From Siphonodentalium dalli (lineage: Eukaryota > Mollusca > Scaphopoda > Gadilida > Siphonodentaliidae): a DNA stretch of 64,000 bases. Shown in pieces: positions 46,971-59,282 of this stretch; positions within the stretch are counted from its first letter, which is position 1; each line of letters begins with the position of its first letter. Position numbers and translations under genes: made by a program. The notes under the pieces were generated by a model. That model did not search any database. It saw nothing but the letters and a program-made list of their open reading frames with translations, and was not told the origin of the DNA. The DNA lies in NCBI GenBank assembly GCA_032622095.1, contig CP136065.1:215306151-215370150 (forward strand), written 5' to 3'.

Positions 46971-48570
46971 TTGTATAACCCATAACTGAACATGAAACAA
47001 TTAATGCCGTTCGTGGCCTTAAAGGGAATACCAGTAGTGGAATTGACAAAATAAGATAAGAGCATATCAAGTCGACTATTGACGATACGTTACCAGTATA
47101 TATACTTTTATTCAATATTATACTTGAAAGTGGTATTATGCCAGCACAGTGGATAACCGGCATCGTAGTACTTGTTGATAAAAAGAAAGGCGACATATTA
47201 TGTCTAGAAAACTATCATGAGTTGCCTTGGCAAACTATTCACCAAAATTATTAATTCTAGGTTAACTGCGAATGAAATATGTTTACTCGAAAGTAATCAA
47301 GCTGGATTTAGAAAATATCATTGTTGCATTACATTTTTTGTGTTCAATAATGGAGCAATACGAAATGAAATTAGGTTGTGCATTCATTGATTTACACAAG
47401 CATTTGACACTATATGGCATACTGGCCTTGAGCAAACTCAGACACAGAATCAATGGCGACACCTCAGATACTTACAGAACGTGCTTTGGAGTGTTCCAGA
47501 GTGAATACTGTCATCTTTCTTATTTTCGATCTACCTCAATGATTTAGAGAGTTTCTTAGAAACTAATAATGTCCCAGGCCTGCACCGATTGCAAGCGGAA
47601 ATTACTGATGAACTTAAAACGTATGAAAAACTTTATTTACTACTTTATGCTGATGATACTCTAATGTTCGCAGAAAATACAAAAGATATGAAAAAATCCT
47701 TGAGATTTTGACTAATGTTCATTTTGGAAATTAAATGTCAACACATCAAAAACCAAGATTATGGTATTCGGAAAAGGGCATACACCAAGACGTAAGTTAT
47801 ACATTAATGGTGTAGTACTCCCAAGTTTCTTTCACTAAGTCAGAACTCTTGGACATGATAATATTTATTTACACAAGTATAAACAGGTAAAGGAGCAGTC
47901 ACGGAGAACACATATATATTATATCTTCTCGGGAAGAGTTCGTAGCAAAGAGAGAGAGTGGTCTCTTTCAAAATATATATCTATAAATATATGGGCCAAC
48001 GCCCGTGCCCAAACCAGTGTAGCATTTAGATTGGACTACGTATACGGTAGGTCCGAACAGGTTCAATATACATATATTCTTTGTAAGCTTAACGATCCGT
48101 GGTGAAATGATCCAGAGTCTTTCACACAGGGTCGCCTTCCCACGGATATAAATGTCTAAATAATAGAGCAAGAGCAACGACCTTTGATATAGACTAACCA
48201 TACTCACGCGGCATCTAAGAATAGATAGTATTAAAATGGAACACATTTTGAATATGTCACTCGTTACAAATATCTTGGAATTAATTTTACTAAATTAAAC
48301 ACGTTAAACTGTATTTAATACTTTATGCTGATCATACTCTAATGTTCGCAGAAAGTACAAAAGATATGAAAACATCCTTGAGCATTTTGACGACTATTGT
48401 TCATTTTGGAAATTAAGTGTCAACACATAAAAAACCAAGATTACGGTATTTGGAAAAGGTCGTACCCCAAGACGTGAGTTATACATTAATGGAACACATT
48501 TCGAATATGTCACTCGTTACAAATATCCTGGAATTATTTTTACTAAATTAAACTCGTTTTCCAAAGCAAA
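46971..48570 (+). pseudogene. LINE B reverse transcriptase, broken, with duplicated palm
   Basis: N-terminal RT pieces are readable across frames (NQAGFRKYH near 47300, FTQAFDTIWHTGLEQ near 47400). At 47545-47710 the frame reads IYLNDLESFLETNN and LLLYADDTLMFAE with YADD at 47645-47656. A second palm copy at 48305-48570 has Y-A-D-H instead, so it is dead. Between them is unrelated sequence (about 47812-48237). Confidence 0.8.
47812..48237. mobile_element. About 425-bp insertion inside LINE B copy 2
   Basis: The LINE reads ACATTAATGG, then foreign sequence (TGTAGTACTCCCAAGTTTC onward), then resumes at ATGGAACACATTTTGAATAT. The uninterrupted version is seen at 48483-48510. ATGG at both edges may be a target duplication. 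There is no coding capacity; type unknown. Confidence 0.55.
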
Positions 48571-48577
48571 AAATGAC

Positions 48578-49330
48578 TTGATTACAAGAGTTACCCGAGA
48601 TATGTGTGGTCTTATCCACAAAATACGTCAATTGTCCTTTCCATTCGAATGCCAGTTAGACATGTTCAATAAAACTGTAAAACCAATCCTACTATATGGG
48701 ATTGAAACACGGGGTTATAAATGTCTAGAATCCCTAGAAAAATTACAATTACATCCTAAATGTAAAAACCAGTACAACATCGCTAATGGTATATGCTGAG
48801 ACAGGAATGTTCCCATTATAACTGGATGTGACGTGTCGAATGTATCAGACTGGGCAACATTAGTTAATTGTAATGATAGCAGAATAAGTGGGATGATGTA
48901 CTCCCTCCTGGAAAATGGTATAGAAATGGCGAATGCACCATGGCTATCATATATCCATAGAATTATAATTGAATCGGGGCTACCATCTCTGTTGTGGGAC
49001 CAGAATAATATTGTCCAACAAACACTGAAAGACCAATACGTACTGCAGTGGAAAATAAATATGGAACAATCATGTAAATGTACCACATGCAAACAATTGA
49101 AAACAATATTTGGCCTTGAAGATTTTCTGAAATTTTGAATCGCAAGGATGCAATTAATTTACCCTCACTAGATTTCGATTGTCCAATCACAGACTTCCCA
49201 TTGAAACTGGATCATGAAATGATACCGATCAGAAAGATAGTGTATGCACGAAATATAACATTGGATTACTAGGAGATGAATACCATTGTATTTTACAATG
49301 CTCTTCGCTTGATTCTCTGAGAAAAAATAG
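48578..49330 (+). pseudogene. LINE B C-terminal region
   Basis: It reads TRVTRDMCGLIHKIRQLSF, VKPILLYGIETRGYK, then 48833-49138 (101 codons), and finally the cysteine/histidine box GDEYHCILQCSSLDSLRKN at 49272-49330. The same order is seen at 57170-58145. The box probably binds RNA or DNA as a zinc knuckle (inference from spacing). Confidence 0.75.
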
Positions 49331-49958
49331 ATTCCCAAATACTTTCGAAATTATCCGAATTTAGTTAATTTTACGAAATTGTTTAACTCCAAAAATAAGA
49401 ATACGCTAATAAACTCTCCAAATTTATTCAGAACGCGAACGCGAGAGTTAATAACGAATAATGCATGATATATGCACTCAGTCGCGATATCTCCAACATT
49501 TTCGAGGAGATGTCGCGATTTAGTTATCAAAATGCATGCACTATGATATAAATATTGAACAGCTATCCCCGCCCCTTCACACTGAAAAAGTCATTTCCAC
49601 TGTTGCACACCATGTATTGTACTTGTACAATTATGTATTATGTTCTCATAACATCATATAACATGATTCATTTGAGAAATAAACATTTGAACTTGAACTT
49701 TTAGGAGAATGAATGCAGTGACGTTCAGCACAAACTGGGTCAGGCCTGAGCTGGTGATGCGTCTGAAGAAGAGGAGTGTGTGTTACGATCAGCCTGGCAA
49801 CAGCAAATCACGCGCCTAGGATAAATGTCTTCCATAAATATAATAGTCATGGGCAACCGATTAAGGGGACCACATGTGTGGCTTATTTCGGAAAGGATTG
49901 CATTGACAATTAACAAGAAAGATTCATAGAAACCCTCTCTAACAGCCATCGTTGCAAA

Positions 49959-50205
49959 GCCTTGAAATAGTGTGTCTGTCATTTGCAAATGAGGTCCCCA
50001 GAGGGTGAATTTAGTGATGCTACCCCGCATAGCGGACTAGCATCACCAAATTCACCCTCTGGGAACCTCATTCTGATGAGGTGTAAGCAGAATGAGGTCT
50101 CCTGAGGGTGAATTTGGTGATGCTAGCCCGCTATGCGGGGTAGCATCACTAAATTCACCCTATGGGGACCTCATTCTGCAAATGACAGTCACACTATTTC
50201 AAGGC
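49959..50205. mobile_element. 247-bp hairpin MITE, double-hairpin form
   Basis: The ends GCCTTGAAATAGTGTGTCTG and complement enclose two hairpins, about 49986-50083 and 50091-50178. The second is nearly the reverse complement of the first (loop ACCCCGCATAGCGGACTAG against its complement). A single-hairpin relative lies at 50367-50497. Confidence 0.85.
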
Positions 50206-50366
50206 TTGACCGTTGCTATTCTGGAAATCCATGCGAAAACTGACCACTACCTCTGGGTGTGTCCCCTGTTCCAAGTGAACGAAAGGAAATGTATTCAAAT
50301 GTATATCAAGAAGGACTGATCATTTCACATAATTATAAACTATATATTTTTCGGTATTCCCGACAT

Positions 50367-50497
50367 AATAGGGTGTCTGTCATTTGCAGAATGAGGTTCC
50401 AAGAGGGTGAATTTAGTGATGCTAGCCCGCTATGCGGGGTGGCATCACTAAATTCACCCTCTGGGGACCTCATTCTGCAAATGGCAGACACCCTATT
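50367..50497. mobile_element. 131-bp hairpin MITE, single-hairpin form
   Basis: The stem AATAGGGTGTCTGTCATTTG pairs with its complement at the other end almost throughout, with CCCGCTATGCGGG at the tip. It shares over 90 bases with each half of the element at 49959-50205. Confidence 0.88.
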
Positions 50498-50884
50498 TCA
50501 AGGCTATAACACCTCGATTATATGAAATATAATTCTCTTCAAGATAGTCCACCGATTCATAACTGCAACAAAACGATTCGAAGTCGGATAGATCTAAGAA
50601 AATCAGGATACACGTGTATCTTAAGCAAATTACCAACAAACCTGTTTGGCCCCTCCTATCCGAACCGCCTTACATACAATACTTCTTAGCAATGTACATA
50701 TGTTAAAATTGTACGTGTTTGATCTTGTTTCTTTTTCGTCGCCACTTTGTTCAAGTATATATGTATAACATCATTGTTAACATATATGTTTTTGTTAATT
50801 GTTCCCTATCAGTTTTGTATCATGCTTACAAATAAAAATTAACCCTTTCTATACTAAATACTCATGGATGAGTAGTTCTCTTTG

Positions 50885-51060
50885 GACATTTCATAATCTA
50901 TATAAATGATCTGCCGGATTGTGTAAATTGTTCCGGTCTTATGTTTGCTGATGATACGAAACTTCCCACTATGTGACAATATTGAATCGGAAATTGGCGC
51001 CATATGCAGGTGGTAAGACAAAATTTATGGCAACTTCGTTTTAATATAGACAAAATACAG
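50885..51060 (+). pseudogene. RT palm fragment of another LINE (family D)
   Basis: Reads FIIYINDLPDCVNCSGLMFADDTKL with FADD at 50944-50955, then stops. NDLPD followed some residues later by FADDTK is the standard C-to-palm segment in CR1/Jockey-type RTs. Only about 60 residues survive. Confidence 0.72.
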
Positions 51061-51344
51061 GTCAAACTTTGGCAACAGCTGTTTCTACTTCACGGAAGTA
51101 AAAGTACATTCTGATAACATATTTTTGTCTCAAAGTTTATATAATTGCTTAATTAATGAAAATTCATATCTAGCTGTCGGCTGTCATTTTTTGTGAGATT
51201 CTCGTGTATGTTTATTTGCGCGCGCTCAATGCCTCTTGTTGAATAGACCGGTTCATCAAACTAAAAATCAAGTAACCTGACCCCTCTATCGTAACTTGAC
51301 TTTGGGATTGTCGTAAGATATGTACCGTTTTCGTGAGGATGAAG

Positions 51345-51356
51345 TTATGATAATGA

Positions 51357-51393
<37 letters not shown>

Positions 51394-51428
51394 TGTAATG
51401 ATGTTGGTGGTGACGGTGATGGTGATGG

Positions 51429-51470
<42 letters not shown>
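51345..51470. repeat. GAT/GGT microsatellite
   Basis: (GAT)n with (GGT)n interruptions. It causes poly-His and poly-Met frames that are not genes. Confidence 0.95.
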
Positions 51471-51471
<1 letters not shown>

Positions 51472-51674
51472 ACAAACCGGGAGTCGATGTATATATTATA
51501 TATGTGATTTTATTTATTTTGTTCATCTTTTGTAAAAAATACAATATATTTTGTTGTATCAATGTCAACATATACAATATCTTTGATCAGAGAATTGATA
51601 ATATAACCTCATTCTGTGACTCCCGCCATGACGATGATCACATGACATCAATTCGGTTGGCCGATTTTATATTT

Positions 51675-52215
51675 ACAACTTAGCTATCTTTTATTGACAA
51701 CTTGGATATATTGTATATACGACTTAGTAATTGTGTATATACAACGTAGCTATATTGTTTATGCAACCGGCTATCTTGTATATACAACTTATCTATCTTG
51801 AATATAAAACTTAACTATATTGTATATACAACTTAGCTATATTGTATATACAACTTAGCAATATTTATATACAACTTAGCAAATGTCGTATTTACGACTT
51901 AGCTAAATGGTATATACTATATACACCATAGCTTTTGTGTAGATACGACTTAGCTCTCTGCTATATAGAACTTAACTATTTTGTATATACAACTTAGCAA
52001 TATTGTATCTATAACTTTGCAATATTGTATATACAACTTATTAACATTGTATATACAACTTAGCAATAGTGTATATACAACTTAGCAATGTTGTGTATAC
52101 GACTTAGCTAAATGGTATATACACCATAACTTTTTTGTAGATACGACTTAGCTCTCTTTTGGTACAACTCAACTATCTTGTATATACAACTTAGCTATCT
52201 TGTATGTATAACTTT
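51675..52215. repeat. 22-24-bp minisatellite
   Basis: Unit ACTTAGCTATATTGTATATACA with substitutions and small slips, about 23 copies; sub-groups with ACGACTTAGC occur twice. Confidence 0.88.
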
Positions 52216-53069
52216 GGATTGCGTTTGCATGCGCACCAACACGCCGTCGTATGATATAATTGCATGTAGTGTATCATTTCCGGGCCAATTACTGAAACAA
52301 CCAACATTGTGTATTAAAACCTGTTTTCCAGACTACATATAGCTTTTTGTGAATAAAATTGATGAAACTGAAGAGTATGTATATTATTTGTCTATACATC
52401 GAGCGTAATTCAATGTGAAATATGTTGAAATGAATTGTGCCTTGATCTAGAGTGCTAAAAACAGAGTTATCCCTCCATGTACACTCTGAACATTTCCACG
52501 AGATCGCCTGAAGTTTCTGTTCTGAATATAGCCCGTAAAATAGCCCGAATGGGTGTATGTATTATACCAGACAAATTGAAATAAAATCAACATTATTTGA
52601 TATAAGAGTTTCCGGACAGGTATCTTCGTTTCATATTTATTATTTTATTCCCCGGCATCTATATAAAACTTGTTAGGAAGATATACACGATATCCAAAAT
52701 AATGAGATTAGATGCCACGCCAATTACAGAACTAAAAGAGGTGAATACTAAACATGTAACTAATATATGTATATCGCGATCGACATCGTGCTTGTGTTTT
52801 GATGTACATGTGCGAAGGTTTGAATTGCTGTGCAGTATGGTGGGTCATGACTTGTCAATCTGGCATATGAACCTGTTTTTGTTCCTCATCCTAGATCTAT
52901 TATCCGGTACTCTTTGCTTGGATTCATGACAATCCAGTATTCGTTTGTTCCGGATCCGGAATCGAACGGACCCCACTTCACCCACGGGACAACTATGTCC
53001 AAATAATCGTACAGTACTTTGTTGTTTGCCCTTTCGTACCCGACAAACCAGATTCGGTCTGAATCAAAG
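52216..53069. other. No recognised gene
   Basis: Short frames only (52702-52929 on +, 52886-53113 on -), without motif. Confidence 0.4.
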
Positions 53070-53440
53070 TGGTAACATGACGAATAGCAAGACATGGTGC
53101 AAAGTGGTAACATGACGTATAGCAGGGAATGTTACAAATTGATAACATGATGTATAGCTGGCACATGGTACAAAGTGGTAACATGTGGTAATCATACATC
53201 ATACAAAGTGGTAACATGAAGTTTTGCAGGGACATGGTACAAAGCGGTAACCTGGAGTATAGCAGATATCTGTTACAAAGTGGTACCATGGTGTACAGCT
53301 GGGACATGGTAAAAGTGGTAACATGTGGTAAACATGGACATGTTACAAAGTGGTACCATTACGTATAGCTGATACATGGTACACGGTAACATGTGGCAAA
53401 GCAGGGACATGGTACACTGATTAGTGGTAACATGACGTAT
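53070..53440. repeat. About 36-bp degenerate minisatellite
   Basis: Unit ACATGGTACAAAGTGGTA plus ACATGACGTATAGCAGGG, about ten diverged copies, followed at 53535-53557 by an AT dinucleotide run. Confidence 0.82.
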
Positions 53441-53559
53441 ATTATGGACATAACACGATGCACATGCTCAGTCGAGTTCACAGATCTCAACTGTGGTGTA
53501 TAAGTCTGGCGAATCGTGTGGAAAGTACGACCGCCTATATATATATATATATATATGCT

Positions 53560-54289
53560 ACTGCCTGTATTGTCTGGATATTATGCGGCCACTTGCTCTT
53601 GTTGGCATCCGGAAAAAGTTAGAAGAGTCACTAAGGAAGAAAATTGCGGGCTCAACTTTATTCCTGTGGTGGATAGACCAATATCTCCTGGACTGGTTGT
53701 CCATGTTCAGGAAACGGCTTTTCATTTTGTACTCTGTAATCTTTTTAATTTGCCTACCCTAAACCAAATTTATGCGATCAAAAACAACTATGGTCGCTGC
53801 GAGAAACGATGACAATTTTCATATTTTACACACAGATCTCGCAGCGAACTTTTTATATATGGCCAGGAGAGGCCCCTGGTTTTAATTTAAGCCCATGGAG
53901 GTTAAGTAAAATACAGTCCCATGAGGGTCAATTAACATATGGTCCAGTGAGAACTAATTCAAGTGTGCACCCCCTTCCCCATGGGGATCAATTAAAAAAT
54001 GGTACCAGGAGGGTTCATTTCTGAAAAATCTTCAATTCATATATATTGCATCCTGATATATGCTCCGTACTAATAAATATAAATGATTTTTAGAATAAGG
54101 CCACATTGTATGTTAAACAACCAATGTGAAGAGTTGGTGTTGGAACTTTTCTTAATAACATCTCCATTCATAGCTCAGATATATTCCACATACAAAGAAA
54201 TGAAAAAAAGTGTAGAGACCAAGAATAAAGTTCACTGAACGTCAATATCTACAAATAGAACGAAGGATTATCGTGGGAATAAGCGAGAT
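53560..54289. other. No recognised gene
   Basis: An inverted pair GGTCGCTGCGAGA / TCTCGCAGCGAAC lies at 53791-53845. Frames at 53493-53812 have no motif. Several ATGG-GGTCAATTAA-like lines at 53890-54010 suggest a weak repeat. Confidence 0.4.
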
Positions 54290-54500
54290 TACATGGTCGC
54301 GGCCTTATTGGATTCATCCAGCCCCATGGTTTCGGAGATTCACCCAGCCCCGGTTCCGTGGTTTTGGTGCTACATGTCAAAGTTATGGAGTAGCATTCCT
54401 TATATGGAGCTTTTGAATATACATGACTTCCCTAAATGGAAATGCTACTCGGCACTTTGACCTATAACACTAAAACCACGGAACCGTGCCTGGTAGATCC
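54290..54500. mobile_element. About 210-bp inverted-repeat element
   Basis: GGTTCCGTGGTTTTGGTGCT and AAAGTTATGGAGTAGCATTC (54353-54405) recur inverted at 54486-54435, and the outer ATTGGATYCA is mirrored as GATCCAAT. The arms are about 85 bp and imperfect. Confidence 0.65.
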
Positions 54501-54897
54501 AATATGGACGCGAGTTAGTGACAGGGGGTGTTGGTTAATAATTACCATAACAATTCATTTAGAATATAACATGCCGATATTTGTCGCATATAACTAAATG
54601 AAAAATTTCATTAAACGATGTTAAATAACATGTTAAACACCGATATAAACAAACAGCTCGAGTGATTCCTCTGTGCACCAAACAGCCATAGAGAAACACG
54701 GCGCTTTGTGTGCAAAGATTACGCGAACTTCTCAGCATGAACAAATTATCGCGGCTTGGTTCAATAAAGCATGTCGAGACGCCCGCCGAAATAACCGATA
54801 AGCGATACATCAATATATATCACGACAAATGCTCACTCTGAAATAGAAACAAGCACGAAAATACCACAGTACATATTTAGTCACATTAAATTCCCCC

Positions 54898-55812
54898 ATG
54901 GTGGATTGTTAAACACCAGGGATAGTTAAACAGCAGGGGTGGCTAAACAGTGTGGATGGCTAAACAGTAGGGATTGTTATTAAACAGCAGGGATGGCTAA
55001 ATACTGTGGATGACTAAACAGCATGGGTGGCTAAACAGTGGGGATGGTTAAACTGCAGTGATTGTTAAATAGCAGGGATGGCTAAACAGTGTGGATGGTT
55101 AAACGTGAGGGATGGTTAAACGTCAGGGATGGATAACAGTGTGGATGGTAAAACAACAGGGATTGATAAACAGCAGGGATGGTTAAACAACAGAGGTGGT
55201 TAACAGCAGGGGTGGTTAAACAGTGTGGATGGTTAAACAGTAGGGATTATTAAACATCAGGGATGACTAAACAGTGTGGTTAAACGGCGGGGATTGTTAA
55301 ACAGCAGGGTTGGTTAAACAGCAGGGATGGTTAAACACCAAGGATTGTTAAGCATCAGGGATGTATAAACAGCAGGGGTGGTTAAACAGTAGGGATGGTT
55401 AAACAGTAGGGATGGTTAAACGCCAGTGGTGGTTAAACAACATATATGGCTAAACAGCAGAGATGGTGAACATCAGGGATGGTTAAATAGCAGGGATGGT
55501 TAAACAGCAGCGATGGTTAAACAGCGGGGATGGCTAAACAGCAGGTATGGTTAAACAGCAGGGGGAGTTAAACAGCATGAGTGGCTAAACAGCATGGATG
55601 GCTAAACAGCAGAAATGGCTGAACAGTATGGATTGCTAAACAGCAGGGATGGCTAAACAGCAGGGTTTGTTAAACGTCAGGGATGGTTAAACAGCAGATT
55701 CGGTTAAACTGCGGGGATGGTCAAACAACATGGATGGTTAAAAAGAGGGGATGGTAAAACAGCAGAGGTGGTTAAAAAGCAGGGATGTTTACACAACAGG
55801 GGTGTTTAAATG
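54898..55812. repeat. 17-bp minisatellite, about 50 copies
   Basis: Unit GGGATGGTTAAACAGCA with many single changes. Confidence 0.93.
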
Positions 55813-56311
55813 CTACAGTTTAAGTGTGCGCAATTAAGGGGGAGATTAAATGTACTCAACCCGATTCGATTGTCTCCATATAATCAGATTCCAACAACAA
55901 GATTTTAAGAAATGCCGCTTCAGTTATCAGAATCGATTAATTGCCCAAAAATAATGCCAACCACTGTCAACTATAGTATACAATTGCCAGAAACGTGTTA
56001 TTTATCAACATGTTCGACGAAATTTTGCCTTATTATCAACACAAATCCTTTTCATTTTAGAGTCATGCATCTCCATCCTCAATTTCGTCCGAGACCGTCG
56101 CCTTGTCGACTTTCTACTGGGCCACTTAGAAGTCTCGATGGTGAAAAATAGATTTTAAAAATTGGTATATAAGAACTATGAGCTTTGATAGGTGGGTTCC
56201 TCGACTCAAATCAAATATTGTTTACCCCCCGAAACAAAATAAATAGTAATTGAGGGGCGCTTAATCGGATTATGCATCTTTGAATACTACAGTTTAGGTG
56301 TGCGCAATTAA
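55813..56311. mobile_element. MITE family D, copy 3, flanked by a 25-bp direct repeat
   Basis: The right part (TCCTCGACTCAAATCAAATA and CGGATTATGCATCTTTGAA, 56190-56284) matches the ends of copies 1 and 2 reversed. The left end (TGTACTCAACCCGATTCGAT, from 55851) is weaker. CTACAGTTTAAGTGTGCGCA (from 55813) recurs from 56287, so the insert is bounded by a 25-bp direct repeat. Confidence 0.5.
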
Positions 56312-57024
56312 TACAATATTTAAAACCCATGTCAGTTCCAAATGTGTGTTTCCCGTGATTGTCGTTAGCATTGTCATGTATCGTGAATATGTAGTTCTGA
56401 ACTGCCAATTATTTGACCACTCAGACACTAAACTAATGGTATTCACATCAGACAATTGTTATTACACACGCTGAATCACATCCTTTCACCTTACTGATCT
56501 TATTTTTCGAGTGTGTACATAGCAATTTCTCAACCAACCGTGGCCTAAATCGTCTTCTCCAGTGTGCTCGCTTGGAGTGAAGCATCGTTAAGTGCCCACG
56601 GTTATTCGTTAAAACCACCAGTCCTTGGTCTGATATCAACTATACAGATATATGGCCAACTCACACTCCAAATAACTTAATGTTTCAATTATTAAAGTAT
56701 TTATTGACCTACTTTGATACCCGGAACAGGGTCGGGGTCTAAAAGAAGCATGCATAAATTCATGCTTCAAAAAAGCCAATCATGGAACCTCGATTTCATA
56801 AACGCCAAACACTCATCAATCCAGCTAACATTTTCAAAGAAATGAAGTTTCATAAACTAACAACTCGTGTCACCGTATTTAGGTGAAATATATCTTGACC
56901 ACCTGCTGTCACGGTGGAGAGATCAGCTGATCACTGGGTGTGCGCTATTCGCTAGCCAATCAAAAGCGGCGAATTCACGACAACTTTGATCACACGATAA
57001 CTGGATGTATTATTGGCTGCGGAC
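56312..57024. other. No recognised gene
   Basis: Both strands were read; nothing was supported. Confidence 0.4.
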
Positions 57025-57029
57025 ATATT

Positions 57030-57478
57030 GCTCATTCTGGAAACTAAATGTAAACGTGACAAAAACCAAAATGATGATATTTGGATGTGACAAGTCACCA
57101 AGACCACGAATATTACTTAACAACGAACCTTTACAAGTCGTATCACAATTTAAATATCTAGGTATATAATTGACAAGAAACGGTTCTTACGGCAAAGCAA
57201 TAAATGGTTTGATATCGAAAGCTAATCGATCAATGTTTGGTCTCTTACACAAAGCAAGACAATTTTACATATCAGTCGATATACAGATCGAATTATTTTC
57301 TAGAACTGTAACGCCCATTTTACTATATGGTTGCGAAGTTTGGGGATATCAAACACAATATATTAAAAGAATAGAGCAAGTAGAATTGAAATTTCTCAAG
57401 TATGTCCTTGGACTAAAGCCGAGTACTCCAACTGTAATGGTGTATTGGGGAAACAGGCATATATCCACTGAGTGTTGA
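57030..57478 (+). pseudogene. LINE B thumb region
   Basis: Reads KTKMMIFGCDKSPRPRILLN and VSQFKYLGI, then a TAA, then the 102-codon frame 57170-57478: SKANRSMFGLLHKARQFYI, TPILLYGCEVWGY, VELKFLKYVLGLKPSTPTV. These are the usual post-palm boxes of RT ORFs (LLYG.E.WG, K..L.L...TP). The frame shifts just before its end. Confidence 0.82.
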
Positions 57479-57491
57479 CATAAAAAGCAGA

Positions 57492-58145
57492 ATGCTAAAT
57501 TACTGGACTAACCTAATCACATCGGACGTACAAAAAATAAATAAAATTTTATATAAGCATATGTTATTGGAGTATACACACGGACTAGACACCCATCCTT
57601 GGATTAAATATATCAGGGACTTGTGTCGCGAAGCCGATGTATCACACATATGGCACAACCAGCTGATAGATGCAGCTAGTATGCAGTGTGCTAAGGTCAC
57701 TATTCGAAAGAAAATTGAGAGTAAATTTGTAAGCGAATGGCGAAGTGATATATCAACCATGGAAAAGTGTAGAACATATCGAATTATTAAGCACGATTTT
57801 GGGATTGAAAAATATCTTTCAGTGCTAAATTATAGAAATATTAGATTATTGTCAAAATTTAGGTGCACTAATAATTATCTTCCCATAGAAACTGGGTCTT
57901 GGTCTAAGTCTAAGAAACCTATTGAAGAGCGAGTCTGCACATACTGCACTCGCTGTTCAATAGGGGACGAATACCATTTGATCATGGAATGCACCAGAGT
58001 TAGCTCTTTGAGAAACAGATTCCTACCACGCCACCTTACTGAGCAAATGAACGTGTATAACTTCTGTTCAATTCTAAACACAACCAATATTGTGCATATG
58101 AACAAGTTGTGTGGGTTTTTAAGATACACCCAACATGTTGCATAG
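57492..58145 (+). pseudogene. LINE B C-terminal region with Cys/His box
   Basis: 217 codons: an alpha-helical region (MLNYWTNLITSDVQKINKIL), then SKFRCTNNYLPIETGSW, and at about residues 152-175 CTYCTRCSIGDEYHLIMECT, a C-x2-C...H...C arrangement. It ends LNTTNIVHMNKLCGFLRYTQ. Continues the frame broken at 57470. Probably a nucleic-acid-binding tail of the RT protein. Confidence 0.78.
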
Positions 58146-58415
58146 TTCACTCCTTGTTGAGGGTATACCTCACAGGAATGGACTCTGCAACCATTGGCAT
58201 ACTATATTATTCGGACCACCGCAGCACCACCTTACATTACCATCTCTCGACATACATATGTGACGACGGCAAATATTCACGATGACTTTATTAAATTTCC
58301 ATGTTATATCTACCATTTTATTTGTTTACACCATCGTGCTATTTATTATATATTGATTTGTTCGTATATTACATGTGTAATTAGAACAATAATAAATAAT
58401 CTTGAATCTTGACAT

Positions 58416-59038
58416 ACGTACCACAGTAGCGATGGCATAGTAGGTGTGACAATTTATTATGATGGAGTTTGGTGACAATTGGTTGTCATAATTAATATAC
58501 CATAGTAAGCCATGTCGCCCTCTGCACATTTGCACAATGAGTCTAACAAGCTCAACCAGCGACGGTCGATATCTCAAGGATGTATCTACCTGAATGTCTT
58601 GTCGCTGTTAATCTTTACTCAACACGTAGTGTTATATTTTGCATGCTAAGACACAAGTCAACTTGATAACTTAATGAATAACCCATCTCAGCAGCCATGA
58701 TTGTTCTTACTAATAAATTAATATAAGGTCATATCAAAACGTACCATAATAATGATATGTGAGTCAGTGAGGAATTACCACCAGGCCACGGTCAAACACA
58801 ATTATGGACGATCTATCGTGAAATTATATATATCGTCGTGAATACAATTTAGCAAAACGTAATGAGTAGAGATCAACCTATGTGAAAAGCAATGGTTAAT
58901 TGGTCCAGTCGACTCATTGTGCGGAAAATCAGCGGGCGACATGGATAGCTATGGCACAGAATTATGACGGACCAATTGTCACCAAACTCCACCATAATAA
59001 ATTGTCACACCTACTATGCCATTGCTACTGTGGTACGT
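58416..59038. mobile_element. Inverted-repeat element, 76-bp arms, about 620 bp
   Basis: ACGTACCACAGTAGCGATGG and the following 56 bases (to 58491) recur inverted at 58963-59038 with few changes. The interior of about 470 bp has no coding capacity. Its left arm begins five bases after the tail of LINE B copy 3. Confidence 0.75.
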
Positions 59039-59282
59039 GTGTCCGCAGCCATTGACGCCATTTCAACTTTGGGTGCGTCTTTTTCGTCGGCAATAATCTC
59101 AAAGGTTTACGCGCCCTTTAAACTTATACATTCTACTTATGGTGGATCTCCTGTGGAATGACGGATTAAATTATAAGAAATAACTCTTGTTTCGATTAAG
59201 GTTATGAGTGTGCCAATACGGGTACATATAACTCTTAAGGCTATCAGAACGGTTTGATTATTTATATATAACAAAGTCAATA

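Larger units (their letters stand above)
45702..49695 (+). mobile_element. Decayed LINE family B, copy 2 (most complete)
   Basis: Order: endonuclease (45702-46310), long linker (to 46970), broken RT (46970-47710), a 0.4-kb insertion (about 47812-48237), a second copy of the palm region (48305-48570), C-terminal region with cysteine/histidine box (48578-49330), and a 3' tail ending AAATAAACATTTGAACTTGAACTTTT at about 49695. Copies 1 (4640-7415) and 3 (57025-58411) match parts of it. Many frameshifts and stops; inactive. Confidence 0.85.
57025..58411 (+). mobile_element. LINE family B, copy 3 (5'-truncated, best preserved)
   Basis: It starts abruptly after the RT palm at YCSFWKLNVNVTKTK (57030) and runs to the 3' tail AATAATAAATAATCTTGAATC near 58410. 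A 5' truncation is normal for LINE insertions. It has only a stop near 57168 and a frameshift near 57470, so it is younger than copies 1 and 2. Confidence 0.85.

Noticed and set aside
51212-51577. Poly-histidine and poly-methionine frames on both strands
   Set aside because: They are translations of a GAT/GGT microsatellite.
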